Part shown: piece by piece, positions 42,000 through 50,832 of the stretch
Layout: each line of letters starts with the position of its first letter
Numbering within the stretch: position 1 is the first letter of the stretch
Source: Mucilaginibacter gossypii
Lineage (GTDB): Bacteria; Bacteroidota; Bacteroidia; Sphingobacteriales; Sphingobacteriaceae
NCBI RefSeq assembly: GCF_900100945.1
Contig: NZ_FNCG01000020.1
Span: 51,924 to 115,923, forward strand
Length of the DNA: 64,000 bases
Direction of reading: 5' to 3'
Program-made: the position numbers and the translations under genes
The notes under the pieces: generated by a model
The model's input: only the letters and a program-made list of their open reading frames with translations
What the model was told of the DNA's origin: nothing
Databases searched by the model: none

Positions 42000-43499
42000 T
42001 TAAGCTATATCTATTTCTGTACGATCACCATCCACCGGAGGCACATCAAGTGTTTTTACCGGTTCTAACCCGGAGGCATATCCAAACAGGCGGCGTTCTT
42101 TGATTATGGTAGCAACTTCGGGCGGCACAAACTCTTCCCAGCCATCGGCGCCCAGTTTTATCAGCTCAAGCACATTGTCGGTTTCAACGTTGAGGTTGTT
42201 TTCGTTATAATGCCTGATGTCTTCTATCTTATTGTTGGCTATCAGGTAGCGGTACAGGTCAATCAGGTGTGGCGGAAGGTAAAAACGCAGGCAATTCCAG
42301 ATCACGCCATCGCGCAGGGTAGGATATATAAACAATTTTACCTTACGACTGAACAACGTAGCGAACGATTCCAAAATGCCGCCCGGCAAATCTTTATAAT
42401 GTTCTTCCGAGAAAATGTACTCCAGGTTAGGGAAACCAAGTACCACGCCCATTTTAAGTTTGGTGATCTTTGAAAGATAGGCCACCAATTTATAATACTC
42501 GTGAAAATTAGAGATCATCACCGTTTGGCCCAGTGAGCCGAGGATGTCTACACGGTCGAGAAAGTCCTTCTCGTCTATATCGGCATTGATATCGGCGTTA
42601 CGTTCTTTCAGGGCCTGGAGGGTAAGCTCGGTAACAACAACAACGTTTTCCTTATCAACATCCGATTCCTGTAAAAACTGTTTAACACCGGTGTTCAGCA
42701 TATCCATATGTACGTTGATAACCGGGCGGAAACGGCCGCGCACCATTACGATATGCTTTTTGTATAAAACTTCGGATGGTTGCAGGTTTTTACCATCGGG
42801 CCCAAACAGCGCCGCATCCGAAAAGCCGTATTTTACCAGGTGAAGGCTCATGAGCCGGTTATCAACTTTGGTAAAGTTTGGTCCTTCAAAGCGGATCATG
42901 TCTATCTGGATCCTGTCGCGCGAGAGGTTATCCATCAGCGAAAGCAGGAATACCGGTGGAATCTCATTATAATAAAAGCAGGCATACATCAGGTTTACAC
43001 CTAATATCCCCACAGCTTGCTGTTGCAGGTTATTATCGTTATCCAGCAGCTTAACATGGATCACCACATCATTGTACTGCCCGTTCGGCTCAAGCTGAAA
43101 GCGTACGCCCATCCAACCGTGGCCTTCATTTGTTTTGTTGTAATTGAGGGCCGATATGGTATCCGCGAAAGCAAAAAAAGTTGAAGTGTCACCACGCTGC
43201 GTACCAAGGCGTTCAATGATCAGGCCATATTCATGACCAAGCATGGCCATCAGCCGCGGTTCGCTTACATAACGGCGGGTTTGTTGTACCCCATAAATGG
43301 CATCTGAAAAAAGCATGTCATAGGCCGACATGGTTTTGGCTATGGTACCGGATGATGCCCCGGCTTTAAAAAAGTTTGCTGCTACGTCCTGTCCGGCACC
43401 TATTTCGGCAAATGAGCCATAAATTTCGGGGTTAAGATTAATGGCCAGCGCTTTTTGTTTGGTCCCAATATCTTTATTGTGAATGGCATTCATACCCAT
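42000..43499 (-). CDS. conserved cytosolic protein of unknown function
   Basis: 499 residues, no signal peptide and no membrane helices, so cytosolic. It opens with IHNKDIGTKQKALAINLNP and has long conserved-looking stretches (YGSFAEIGAGQDVAANFF, GWMGVRFQLEPNGQYNDVV, MIRFEGPNF). I recall near-identical proteins in Bacteroidota, sometimes labelled TonB-dependent receptor, a name the sequence contradicts (no barrel, no plug). The true function is unknown. Confidence 0.8.
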   Translation of the reverse strand: MGMNAIHNKDIGTKQKALAINLNPEIYGSFAEIGAGQDVAANFFKAGASSGTIAKTMSAYDMLFSDAIYGVQQTRRYVSEPRLMAMLGHEYGLIIERLGTQRGDTSTFFAFADTISALNYNKTNEGHGWMGVRFQLEPNGQYNDVVIHVKLLDNDNNLQQQAVGILGVNLMYACFYYNEIPPVFLLSLMDNLSRDRIQIDMIRFEGPNFTKVDNRLMSLHLVKYGFSDAALFGPDGKNLQPSEVLYKKHIVMVRGRFRPVINVHMDMLNTGVKQFLQESDVDKENVVVVTELTLQALKERNADINADIDEKDFLDRVDILGSLGQTVMISNFHEYYKLVAYLSKITKLKMGVVLGFPNLEYIFSEEHYKDLPGGILESFATLFSRKVKLFIYPTLRDGVIWNCLRFYLPPHLIDLYRYLIANNKIEDIRHYNENNLNVETDNVLELIKLGADGWEEFVPPEVATIIKERRLFGYASGLEPVKTLDVPPVDGDRTEIDIA

Positions 43500-43718
43500 T
43501 AAATTATTATAGTTTACTGTTACCAGTAGTATAACCTTGCTAAGAAGGTATAAAATTACACTTTTTTAAGCGAAGGCGTGTTAAGAATGTATTACAAAAT
43601 AAGCAATCGGCTCGTTTTATTACGTTCAGAAAATAAATTAATGTGTTTTTGACAGATATTCAGGCTTGATACTCAGGGCCATCAGATAAAGGTTCAAGTA
43701 AAAAAATAAAACAAAAAC

Positions 43719-43749
43719 TTGCGTAGTTAAATGGCTACATTTATATTTG
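43719..43749 (+). promoter_or_regulatory. promoter of the arsR-AHSA1 operon
   Basis: TTG at 43719-43721, 20 nt, then TATATTTG at 43742-43749 (exact TAnnTTTG). Transcription would start about 8-12 nt before the ATG at 43765. The two operator repeats overlap it. Confidence 0.65.
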
Positions 43750-43764
43750 TAGTCAAATAGCTAC
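43723..43764. promoter_or_regulatory. tandem operator for the ArsR regulator
   Basis: Two 16-bp copies, GTAGTTAAATGGCTAC (43723-43738) and GTAGTCAAATAGCTAC (43749-43764), are 26 bp apart. Each has GTAG/CTAC inverted ends. The first lies between the -33 and -7 elements, the second between -7 and the ATG. Autorepression by the ArsR protein is the natural reading. Confidence 0.65.
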
Positions 43765-44088
43765 ATGATGAATTTAAGACGAGATGTATTTCAAGCCATA
43801 GCCGACCCAACCCGAAGGGCCATCCTTTTACTAGTTGCCACACAAGCGATGACTGCTGGTGTAATTGCGTCAAACTTTGACACCGCCCGGCCCACCGTTT
43901 CCAAACACCTGCAAATACTTACCGAGTGCGAGCTGCTTAAACAGGAGCAAAACGGCAGGGAGATTTACTATCATATCAATGCAGAAAAAATGAAAGATGT
44001 GGCCGACTTCATCGAACCGTTCCGCGCAATGTGGGAAGACAGGTTCAACAAATTAGAAACTATTATGAAAAATTATAAAGGCAAATAA
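43765..44088 (+). CDS. ArsR-type winged-helix repressor
   Basis: 107 residues: a winged helix with QAIADPTRRAILLLV, TARPTVSKHLQILTECELL (recognition helix) and EQNGREIYYHINAEKM (wing). No metal-binding cysteines of classical ArsR are seen, so it is the SdpR/AHSA1-linked type. It starts directly after the second operator copy and is followed after 1 bp by an AHSA1-type gene, a very common pairing. Confidence 0.9.
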   Translation: MMNLRRDVFQAIADPTRRAILLLVATQAMTAGVIASNFDTARPTVSKHLQILTECELLKQEQNGREIYYHINAEKMKDVADFIEPFRAMWEDRFNKLETIMKNYKGK

Positions 44089-44089
44089 C

Positions 44090-44556
44090 ATGGAACAAAA
44101 AACAAAAATAGACGCTGAAAACGGCAAACAGGATTTAACCATTACAAGAGTGTTTGACTTACCGGTGGAACTGCTTTTTAAAGCCTACATGGAGCCCGAA
44201 ATTGTTGAGCAATGGATGGGAACAAAAGTGCTGAAGCTTGAAAATAAAAAGCACGGCAGCTGGCAATTTGAAACAAAAGATCCGCATGGGAATGTAGTGT
44301 TCAAAGCCAACGGAACAATTCATGAGTTTATCCCCGGCAAAAGATCACCCGTACGTTTGAAATGGATAACGCGCCTTTTGATGTACAACTCGAGTTCCTG
44401 GAGTTTGAAAAACTAACTGACGATACCAGCAAGCTCAATATGCATGTGGTTTACCGAACGCCCGAACTGAGGGACCAAATGCTTAAGCTGCCTTTTGCCT
44501 ATGGTATAAATATGGCCCATAACCGCCTGCAGGAAGTAGTAAACAAATTGAAATAA
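44090..44556 (+). pseudogene. AHSA1/SRPBCC-type protein, frameshifted
   Basis: The gene reads normally from ATG 44090 (ITRVFDLPVELLFKAYMEPE, VEQWMGTK) to HEFIPGK at about 44338, then the frame is lost and ends at 44416. The rest of the domain continues in another frame (FEMDNAPFDVQLEFLEFEK ... to 44556). Adding one A to the AAAA run at 44339-44342 restores a protein of about 155 residues with the expected sequence after GK. Either a recent mutation, a slippage-prone switch or a sequence error. Confidence 0.82.
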
Positions 44557-44564
44557 CACATATC

Positions 44565-44954
44565 ATGAAACGGAATAAAATTATCTATTGGATAGCTACC
44601 ATCTGGCTTGCTTTAGGGATGATATCAACAGGAATGGTACAGTTATTAAAAGCGAAGGCCGGGGCAGGAGGGGCCGACAGTTTGACGCATTTAGGCTATC
44701 CGGGTTATGTTTTAACTATATTGGGCACCTGGAAAGTTTTGGGTGTTATAGCAGTATTGATTCCTAAATTTCCGGTGGTAAAGGAATGGGCGTACGCGGG
44801 TTTTTTCTTTGCTATGTCGGGCGCGATTTTTTCGCATATCGCAGCGGGGAATGCTATAGCTGAGATATTTCCCGCGCTGCTATTACTGGTACTTACTGTA
44901 ATATCATGGTATTTCAGACCTGCCGAAAGAAAAGTAATTTCGGGAAACCAATAA
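44565..44954 (+). CDS. DoxX-like membrane protein
   Basis: 129 residues with four hydrophobic helices, in the DoxX-like pattern (YWIATIWLALGMISTGMVQL, YPGYVLTILGTWKVLGVIA, EWAYAGFFFAMSGAIFSHIAAG). Such proteins are often linked to ArsR/AHSA1 operons. It starts 8 bp after the AHSA1 frame and its stop abuts the next ATG. Confidence 0.85.
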   Translation: MKRNKIIYWIATIWLALGMISTGMVQLLKAKAGAGGADSLTHLGYPGYVLTILGTWKVLGVIAVLIPKFPVVKEWAYAGFFFAMSGAIFSHIAAGNAIAEIFPALLLLVLTVISWYFRPAERKVISGNQ

Positions 44955-45545
44955 ATGAACGATATGAACCCCAAAGTTGATTTTTATTTTAATAAAGCCG
45001 GGAAGTGGCAGGAAGAAGTAGAGCAATTAAGATCGATTGTTCTTGATTGCGGATTGACCGAAGAATTAAAATGGGGCTGTCCCTGTTATACCTTTCGGGA
45101 AAGCAACATCGTTTTGATCCATGTATTTAAAGAATATTGCGCGCTTTTATTTTTCAAGGGAGCTTTATTAAGTGATACCCATAACATCCTTATTCAGCAA
45201 ACCGAAAACGTACAAGCTGCGCGGCAAATCAGGTTTACCAATGCCGGTGAAATAGCCGGGCAAAGGAGTATCCTGAAAGCGTATATTTATGAAGCCATTG
45301 AGGTGGAAAAGGCAGGACTAAAAGTAAATTTAAAGCAGACGAAAGATTTTGCGGTCGCTCAGGAGTTTCAACAAAAATTAAATACCATACCCGCCCTTAA
45401 AATCGCATTTGAAGCATTAACACCCGGACGGCAAAAAGCGTATCTGCTTCATTTTTCCCAACCCAAACAAGCCTCAACCCGCGAGGCAAGAGTTGAAAAA
45501 TGGATGCCGCAAATCCTTAACGGTAAAGGATTGAATGATTTGTAA
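44955..45545 (+). CDS. DUF1801/YdeI family protein
   Basis: 196 residues. The N-terminal 120 are a DUF1801 (YdhG-like) domain (WQEEVEQLRSIVLDCGLTEELKWGCPCYTF), the C-terminal 70 a bacteriocin-protection YdeI-type helical domain ending PGRQKAYLLHFSQPKQASTR. Function unknown. The ATG directly follows the stop of the DoxX-like gene; an ATG at 44964 is an alternative. Last gene of the ArsR operon. Confidence 0.85.
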   Translation: MNDMNPKVDFYFNKAGKWQEEVEQLRSIVLDCGLTEELKWGCPCYTFRESNIVLIHVFKEYCALLFFKGALLSDTHNILIQQTENVQAARQIRFTNAGEIAGQRSILKAYIYEAIEVEKAGLKVNLKQTKDFAVAQEFQQKLNTIPALKIAFEALTPGRQKAYLLHFSQPKQASTREARVEKWMPQILNGKGLNDL

Positions 45546-45584
45546 TACAGCCCGTTTTTAAGAATAAAAAGCGGAGGCCTGTGC

Positions 45585-45694
45585 GATTCCCCTCTCGAGA
45601 GGGGTGTAGGGGTGTGTTGCTGCTTTGAAAAGGCAATCGCATACACACCCCTGCCACCGCGCTGTCCTACGCGCCCCCTCTCAAGAGGGGAATT
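45585..45694. repeat. palindromic intergenic repeat, CCCCTCT/AGAGGGG family
   Basis: Outer arms ATTCCCCTCTCGAGAGGGG and CCCCTCTCAAGAGGGGAAT, inner arms GGGGTGTGT and ACACACCCC. The 110-bp element can form nested hairpins. It lies between two plus-strand genes. Similar elements recur in Bacteroidota. Confidence 0.7.
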
Positions 45695-45737
45695 GAAAAA
45701 TTACCTAAAAACCAATAAACCATAACCTGCAATAAAT

Positions 45738-46289
45738 ATGAAGCTATCACCAGAACAACAGAAAGAACTTATCGGCATACTAAAAACCCGTTTTGAGAAA
45801 AACATGAATCGCCACACCGGCATAGAATGGGCCGGGGTACAGGCAAAGCTGGAAGCCGATACCGAAAAACTATTGCCACTTAATGAAATGGAAATAACCG
45901 GCGGAGAACCCGATGTTGTTGCTTACGATAAAAATACGGACGAATATATTTTTTTCGACTGTGCTGCAGAAAGCCCCAAAGGCCGCAGAAGTGTTTGCTA
46001 CGATCATGAAGCGCTGGAAGCCAGAAAAGAACACAAGCCCGGAAACAGCGCTGTTGAAATGGCGAAGGATATGGGCATTGAACTTTTAAATGAAGAACAA
46101 TACCGCGAATTGCAAAAGCTTGGAACGTTTGATACCAAAACCTCAAGCTGGATCAAAACACCGGCCGATATTAGGGAGCTCGGCGGAGCCATTTTTGCCG
46201 ATTTTCGTTATGGCACCATATTTATTTACCATAATGGGGCGGAGTCATATTATGCTGCCCGGGGGTTTAGAGGGGCGTTGAGGGTTTGA
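45738..46289 (+). CDS. DUF4256 domain-containing protein
   Basis: 183 residues, soluble, covering the whole DUF4256 family: LKTRFEKNMNRHTGIEWAGV near 11-30, MEITGGEPDVV, FFDCAAESPKGRRSVCYD, and the GGAIFADFRYGTIFIYHNGA end. Conserved but of unknown function. It stands alone after the palindromic repeat. Confidence 0.88.
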   Translation: MKLSPEQQKELIGILKTRFEKNMNRHTGIEWAGVQAKLEADTEKLLPLNEMEITGGEPDVVAYDKNTDEYIFFDCAAESPKGRRSVCYDHEALEARKEHKPGNSAVEMAKDMGIELLNEEQYRELQKLGTFDTKTSSWIKTPADIRELGGAIFADFRYGTIFIYHNGAESYYAARGFRGALRV

Positions 46290-46345
46290 GTTTTTCTTTT
46301 GCACTGTCGCTTGAGTTGGGAACTCAAATATAAGAGGTCATGTAC

Positions 46346-46855
46346 TTACTCTAAAAACGGTTTAACCTCTACCCATTCTTTATCCTGTTTTATTTCAAAT
46401 GAAAACTCTCGCTTTACATCGGGCGCTTTTGTTTTTTTCTGAAGATATTCGTTTGCTTTCTCGGGATGATCAATATAAGCATAAACATCTAAGAAGGAAT
46501 CGTTATAGACATGGCCAATGTAATGCAGGGTTACTACTTTACCCGTTTCATTGATTAATTCGTCCTCAAGCGTATTAGCAACGTCTATTTCTGACTCAAG
46601 CGGTAGCCCATTTTTCATAACACTATCATGCTTAAGCGCAACGTGAATTTGCAGGCACCACGGATAGCTTTTCTTTTCGCCGTAATTTTTATAGGCGGTG
46701 TTAACAGATCCAACAACAGGCCTCCCGTCTGGTAATTTTGCTTCAATAACTGAAAAACTTTCGGGAGGAAAAATGGTATGCTTGTTCTGGGCCTTACAAC
46801 CCAATATTAGTAATTGTAGTAAAATAACTATGATAAGGCGAAAGTAACGTAGCAT
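46346..46855 (-). CDS. putative lipoprotein, DUF695-like
   Basis: 169 residues with a lipobox LLILGCKAQ near 20. The domain (YPWCLQIHVALKH, LPLESEIDVANTLEDELI, VVTLHYIGHVYNDSFLDVYAYID) fits the DUF695 family as I remember it, which has no known function. Family assignment tentative. Confidence 0.65.
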   Translation of the reverse strand: MLRYFRLIIVILLQLLILGCKAQNKHTIFPPESFSVIEAKLPDGRPVVGSVNTAYKNYGEKKSYPWCLQIHVALKHDSVMKNGLPLESEIDVANTLEDELINETGKVVTLHYIGHVYNDSFLDVYAYIDHPEKANEYLQKKTKAPDVKREFSFEIKQDKEWVEVKPFLE

Positions 46856-47045
46856 GGATAAGGTTAGTATTATGCGATGCTAAAATAGATATTCAATGTG
46901 GCTAAAACAAGTGGTATTGAGTTCCCGACGCATTATATGGTTTAAGTTCACTGGTTGAATTTATGGTATAGTAAGGCTTTATTTTTATCTGGCGGAATCT
47001 CCGGGTAATGCTTCAGATTTCAAGCAGGATGCTTACTTTATTGGG

Positions 47046-47084
47046 GGACGAAGTTACGCTGGCGCTAAACTTCGACCAGTAGGG
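47046..47084 (+). repeat. 39-bp structured repeat, copy 1
   Basis: Starts GGACGAAGTTACGCTGGCG and ends CTTCGACCAGTAGGG. CGAAGTT/AACTTCG pair, with GC/GC near the tip and a four-base loop. An inverted copy with about three differences is at 52887-52925. Confidence 0.7.
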
Positions 47085-47148
47085 TGCTTTGAGGGTTTGA
47101 GCGCATTAGCCATAATGGATGCCGGCGGGATCTAATGATTGGCCTTAT

Positions 47149-47592
47149 CTATATCTTATATTTTAATCTTCCGGTGTTAAAATCAGAAGGGCGGGTAGGT
47201 GTAAATAAAGTAAATTGCCGTGATTTAACATTTGGATTAAAAAGGTTTTCGCCCAGGTTTTTTACGTCTTGTTCTGTAAGCATATTGGGTTTGCCTTCCC
47301 ATTGCCGGCAGCGCCGGTTTTTAAAATCAATATGAAAGCTACCCAAATAATAGTTTTCAAAATTCTGACCTAAATTAAGTATATAATCATCTGTTTTAAA
47401 CTGGTGCCTCATCGGCTCAAGAGCCAAAGTTGCTTTATAAGCATCGTCATTTAAATCTTTATAAAAATAAAGTTTCTCAATAGTTCCAGACTTAAGATTG
47501 GGCGGCTCTTCCGATTGTAATAAAAAAGGACTTATATAAATTTCTTGTTCCCCTATTTCTGTTTCAATAGTGATAGTTGAAGAATTGAGCAT
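47149..47592 (-). CDS. hypothetical protein
   Basis: 147 residues, soluble, with beta-rich TITIETEIGEQEIYISPFLL start and a KNRRCRQWEGKPNMLTEQDVKNL segment near the C-terminus. No signal peptide and no domain recognised. Neighbours give no clue. Confidence 0.55.
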   Translation of the reverse strand: MLNSSTITIETEIGEQEIYISPFLLQSEEPPNLKSGTIEKLYFYKDLNDDAYKATLALEPMRHQFKTDDYILNLGQNFENYYLGSFHIDFKNRRCRQWEGKPNMLTEQDVKNLGENLFNPNVKSRQFTLFTPTRPSDFNTGRLKYKI

Positions 47593-47621
47593 TTAGTTAG
47601 ATGTTAATAGTTTAATCCTAA

Positions 47622-47900
47622 TATAACAGTTTTGATGAGTACAATCAATACCATGCTGTTTACAAGAGCATTGCCAGCGTACATCCTTCAACATCCAATG
47701 AAATCTTTCCTCAGCTTTTTCTTCAAAAAATACGGGTTGTAAATCCCGAACTACAATTTTATACCTTTTTGGTTGCGCTTATTTGTATTTCAATTGCCTG
47801 TTATTTTTTCATTGAAATTCCAGCAAAAGATTGGATAAAAGGCTGGAAAGACCGGAAACGTTTAAAATTACAACCAGTAGATGATTCCGTAAATTTCTAA
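47622..47900 (+). pseudogene. C-terminal remnant of an acyltransferase-3 (OafA-type) protein
   Basis: An open frame of 92 codons without any Met, bounded by stops. Its end reads FYTFLVALICISIACYFFIE followed by IPAKDWIKGWK, the typical last transmembrane helix and FIE-x-PA close of acyltransferase-3 membrane proteins. The upstream part (KIRVVNPELQ) fits the preceding loop. The rest of the gene, normally about 350 residues, is missing. It ends 36 bp before the left-hand copy of the tRNA-Pro terminator. Confidence 0.5.
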
Positions 47901-47935
47901 TTATCAATTACGGCATATAAGCATTTGTTTAAATA

Positions 47936-47983
47936 AAAAAAGCATATCCAAACAGTAAAACTACTGTGCAGATATGCTTTTTT
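47936..47983. terminator. hairpin terminator, left copy
   Basis: AAAAAAGCATATC and GATATGCTTTTTT form a perfect 13-bp stem; an inner ACAGTA/TACTGT pair extends it. It terminates in both directions. It resembles the tRNA-Pro terminator at 53083-53127 and is likewise followed by TTCAAGTCGGGATG. Confidence 0.75.
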
Positions 47984-47989
47984 GTTGTT

Positions 47990-48003
47990 TTCAAGTCGGG
48001 ATG
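47990..48003 (-). repeat. tRNA-Pro 3'-end fragment (left att-like repeat)
   Basis: TTCAAGTCGGGATG equals 53138-53151, the discriminator, acceptor 3' strand and trailer of tRNA-Pro. The sequence beyond (48004-48025) keeps only a faint likeness to the tRNA T arm. Confidence 0.6.
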
Positions 48004-48408
48004 AGGAGACGATTACCCCGGCATTTATATCTATGATATTCAGGACGGGCGCCGTATAGGGCACATATATTGCGCTTCGGTTTGATGGCCTTTGATACTT
48101 ATTTATGCTATAGTTGATAATCAATGAACTTGTTATAAAACATAATGAATGTCTGTTACAAATAAAAGATCTTGTAGTTATGGCTCCTCTAAAGACGAAC
48201 AAATCCGCCCGCTTGTATAGCCTTTACTTTTTATCCCGGCGGTGGGCTAAACTCGCGAAATTGGTGAATAGGAAAAGAACAATGGCGCCCTGCCGGTCTA
48301 AACTATGTGGTTCGCATTTTAGCAATCTTGCAAGCAGGCATACGAACTATTGGTCGGCGGAGATAGGTTGGACATCGATTGTTCAAAAACAGGATTGATA
48401 TCCTGCTG
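48004..48408. other. intergenic, no convincing gene
   Basis: About 400 bp after the tRNA fragment. Open frames exist on both strands (to about 100 codons) but they have unusual composition and no protein-like pattern. I see nothing else. Confidence 0.45.
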
Positions 48409-50832
48409 TCAGAATTTAGCACCTAATGTAACATAACATGATCTTCCGTCGCCGGGTAATATACCATTGCCAAGGTAAACGAGCGTTTCTGTTCGGCGGG
48501 TAAAGTATTTATTATCTGTCAGATTATTGATACCGATCCTGATGTTGTACTTGTCGGAAAACTTATAGCCCAGGGCAAAATCGGCCACGTGATATCGTGG
48601 GACATAGCCTATATTGGGACTTGTTTTGGTAGCAGCTGTATTATTCGCATCTGACCATGATCCGCCAACGTATGAATAATAAAAGGTAGCGGAGAGGTTA
48701 TGTACAGAGCCATTTATGCCCGAGCGGCTAACAAATTGAGGAACGTCTTCCAACGTTTTTCCAGTCAGATTAACCACGCCTGCTTTGCCATTCAAATACC
48801 TGGCGTGATTATAAGCGTAAGAAGAAAATATGGAAAGATCACTGTTAGTGTCCTCGGTATTGAAATTAAGCAGGTGAACCTCAACAAAAGCTTCCACTCC
48901 CTTGGTGAGCGCATTGCCGGCATTGGTGGTGTAGGTGTAGGGTTTTCCGTTGCCATCAGTCAGCGTTATATTTCCTATCCTGTTGTTATACTTCAGTTCA
49001 AATACGCTTAGATCAAAGTTCAATATCTTTTTAACCCCTCCCCGAACGCCAATATCTGCATTATGGCCGCTCGCGTCTTTCAAATTCGGGTCGATCACCG
49101 CTGTGCTCGACCCGATGATAAGATTTGCATAAAGGATGGGCCTGTATGCCTGCGAGTAATTGCCATAAATATTAATGCTTTCAGTGATCTTATACTGCGC
49201 ACCGATTCCACCCAGCACGATGTTCCTGGAGGTTGAAAGCGATACGGGGTTGAAATTTTTGTATACTTTATATTCCGTTCCGTTTAAAGTTGATTTGAGG
49301 TTATCATACCTGATGCCGGGGGTAACGGATAGCCTATCGGTGATGCGGAAAAGGTTTTCAAGAAACGCGCCGTAGTTTATTGTTTTAAAGAGCAGGGCAA
49401 TACCGTAATTGCCGGTTTGGGTAAGGTCAAAATTAGTTCCTGTACTTCCCTCTCCGTTTTGTTTTCTGTTTGTAGCAGCGTTGGAATATTTTAAGCCGCC
49501 CGATAGGGCACTCTCATGGCCTAACAGATCGTATTTTTTTATCATTCGTGCATCAACAGTATAGCTGTTGTAAAAGTCCCTGTTTATCTCTCTTGGCGCG
49601 TAGGAGCCTGTAGCTTTGCTGATGGTATCTGCATTGGTGGCTAAGCCCGGGCTGGCAATAACCATGTTTCTTTGCCCAAAAAAAGTATAGGCTTTTACAT
49701 TCAATAGTGTTTTATTATTGATGGCGTAATTAAAAAGTAAAGCGGGGAGGTTGATTATCGGGTTAAAATAATTTCTGCTCCTGGTTGATTGGCGCGGATC
49801 GGCAGCAAACATCGCGTCGGTAAGCCCGCCAGCAAATTTCTGCATATAGTTTTCTCTTGAGTATTCAAGGCCAATATCAATTTTAGCTGTTGGCTTATAG
49901 TGCAAACTTGCATAAGCATTCAGGAAATTATAGTTGGAGTTAAGGCGCCATCCATCGCTGCTACGGTAATTAAAGAAAGCATAAAAAGTGAGCTTGCCTT
50001 TTTTTCCACCTACCGAAGCAAAGGAATTTGAGGTATTGAACGAGCCGTACGTTTGTTCGGTTTCAATGCTTAATGACTTCGTGGTATCGGGTTGTTTAAT
50101 TACATAATTGAGCATCCCTCCAAACTGAGGGCCATATTGAAGAGCGGCTGATCCCCTGATGAGCTCAATTTGCTGTACGGCTTCCAACGGCGGGTTATAC
50201 ATGGCCTCGGGATAACCATACAGATCGTTATTAACATTGTAGCCATTCTGGTTCACATTGAACTCCCATGATCTGTGCGGACTTAATCCTCTTGCCGCTA
50301 CACTGGTTTGAGTGCCAGAACCATCCAACTCCCACGACGTGATACCCGGTACTTTTGCAAACACATCGCGGGCTTTATTTTGTGCGATATCTGCATTGAC
50401 GCTGTCAACCAAAACAACTTCATTTTTTTTGCCCGAATAAATATTTGTTCCGCCGATCTCGGGTAACGCTTTGATGCTTCCTACGCCTCTTTCGCCTTGT
50501 ACTTCAACAGCAGATATCTTAATAACGCCGGCCTGAAGCGTATAGGAAAATTCAGTAGTGTCATTGTTTTTTACGAGTATATGCTGTTTAACAGATTTAT
50601 AGCCGATGTGCGAAATAATGACCTGGTAGTTTCCGGCAGGAATATTATTGATGCTGTATTGGCCTTTATTATTTGTGGTGGCGCTGAAATTTGTTTTGTA
50701 AAGAATAATATTCACCAGCTCCAACGGGGCTTTTGAATTGTCGGTGATGCTACCTTTAATATTGCCGGTTGATTGGGAAAAAGCCTGGGTAAGCATTAAG
50801 AAAAGGAGAAAGGTAAGGAAAGCTTTTTTCAT
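48409..50832 (-). CDS. TonB-dependent receptor, FecA-like
   Basis: An 807-residue outer-membrane transporter. After the signal (ending AFSQS) comes a CarboxypepD_reg-like domain (about 22-100: GNIKGSITDNSKAPLELVNI, NIPAGNYQVIISHIGYKS), then a plug at about 125-240 (ARDVFAKVPGITSWELDG, VAARGLSPHRSWEFN, VQQIELIRGSAALQYGPQFGG) and a 22-strand barrel ending in YVTLGAKF with terminal Phe. The plug pattern is like ferric-citrate or ferric-siderophore receptors; no SusD partner is present, so metal-chelate uptake is likelier than glycan uptake. It lies within the tRNA-Pro-bounded segment. Confidence 0.92.
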   Translation of the reverse strand: MKKAFLTFLLFLMLTQAFSQSTGNIKGSITDNSKAPLELVNIILYKTNFSATTNNKGQYSINNIPAGNYQVIISHIGYKSVKQHILVKNNDTTEFSYTLQAGVIKISAVEVQGERGVGSIKALPEIGGTNIYSGKKNEVVLVDSVNADIAQNKARDVFAKVPGITSWELDGSGTQTSVAARGLSPHRSWEFNVNQNGYNVNNDLYGYPEAMYNPPLEAVQQIELIRGSAALQYGPQFGGMLNYVIKQPDTTKSLSIETEQTYGSFNTSNSFASVGGKKGKLTFYAFFNYRSSDGWRLNSNYNFLNAYASLHYKPTAKIDIGLEYSRENYMQKFAGGLTDAMFAADPRQSTRSRNYFNPIINLPALLFNYAINNKTLLNVKAYTFFGQRNMVIASPGLATNADTISKATGSYAPREINRDFYNSYTVDARMIKKYDLLGHESALSGGLKYSNAATNRKQNGEGSTGTNFDLTQTGNYGIALLFKTINYGAFLENLFRITDRLSVTPGIRYDNLKSTLNGTEYKVYKNFNPVSLSTSRNIVLGGIGAQYKITESINIYGNYSQAYRPILYANLIIGSSTAVIDPNLKDASGHNADIGVRGGVKKILNFDLSVFELKYNNRIGNITLTDGNGKPYTYTTNAGNALTKGVEAFVEVHLLNFNTEDTNSDLSIFSSYAYNHARYLNGKAGVVNLTGKTLEDVPQFVSRSGINGSVHNLSATFYYSYVGGSWSDANNTAATKTSPNIGYVPRYHVADFALGYKFSDKYNIRIGINNLTDNKYFTRRTETLVYLGNGILPGDGRSCYVTLGAKF

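Noticed and set aside
47897..48202. 101-codon minus-strand frame
   Set aside because: Runs through the terminator hairpin and the tRNA-Pro fragment; not a plausible protein.
48114..48398. 94-codon plus-strand frame
   Set aside because: Basic, irregular sequence, no signal or motif, competing frames; not supported.
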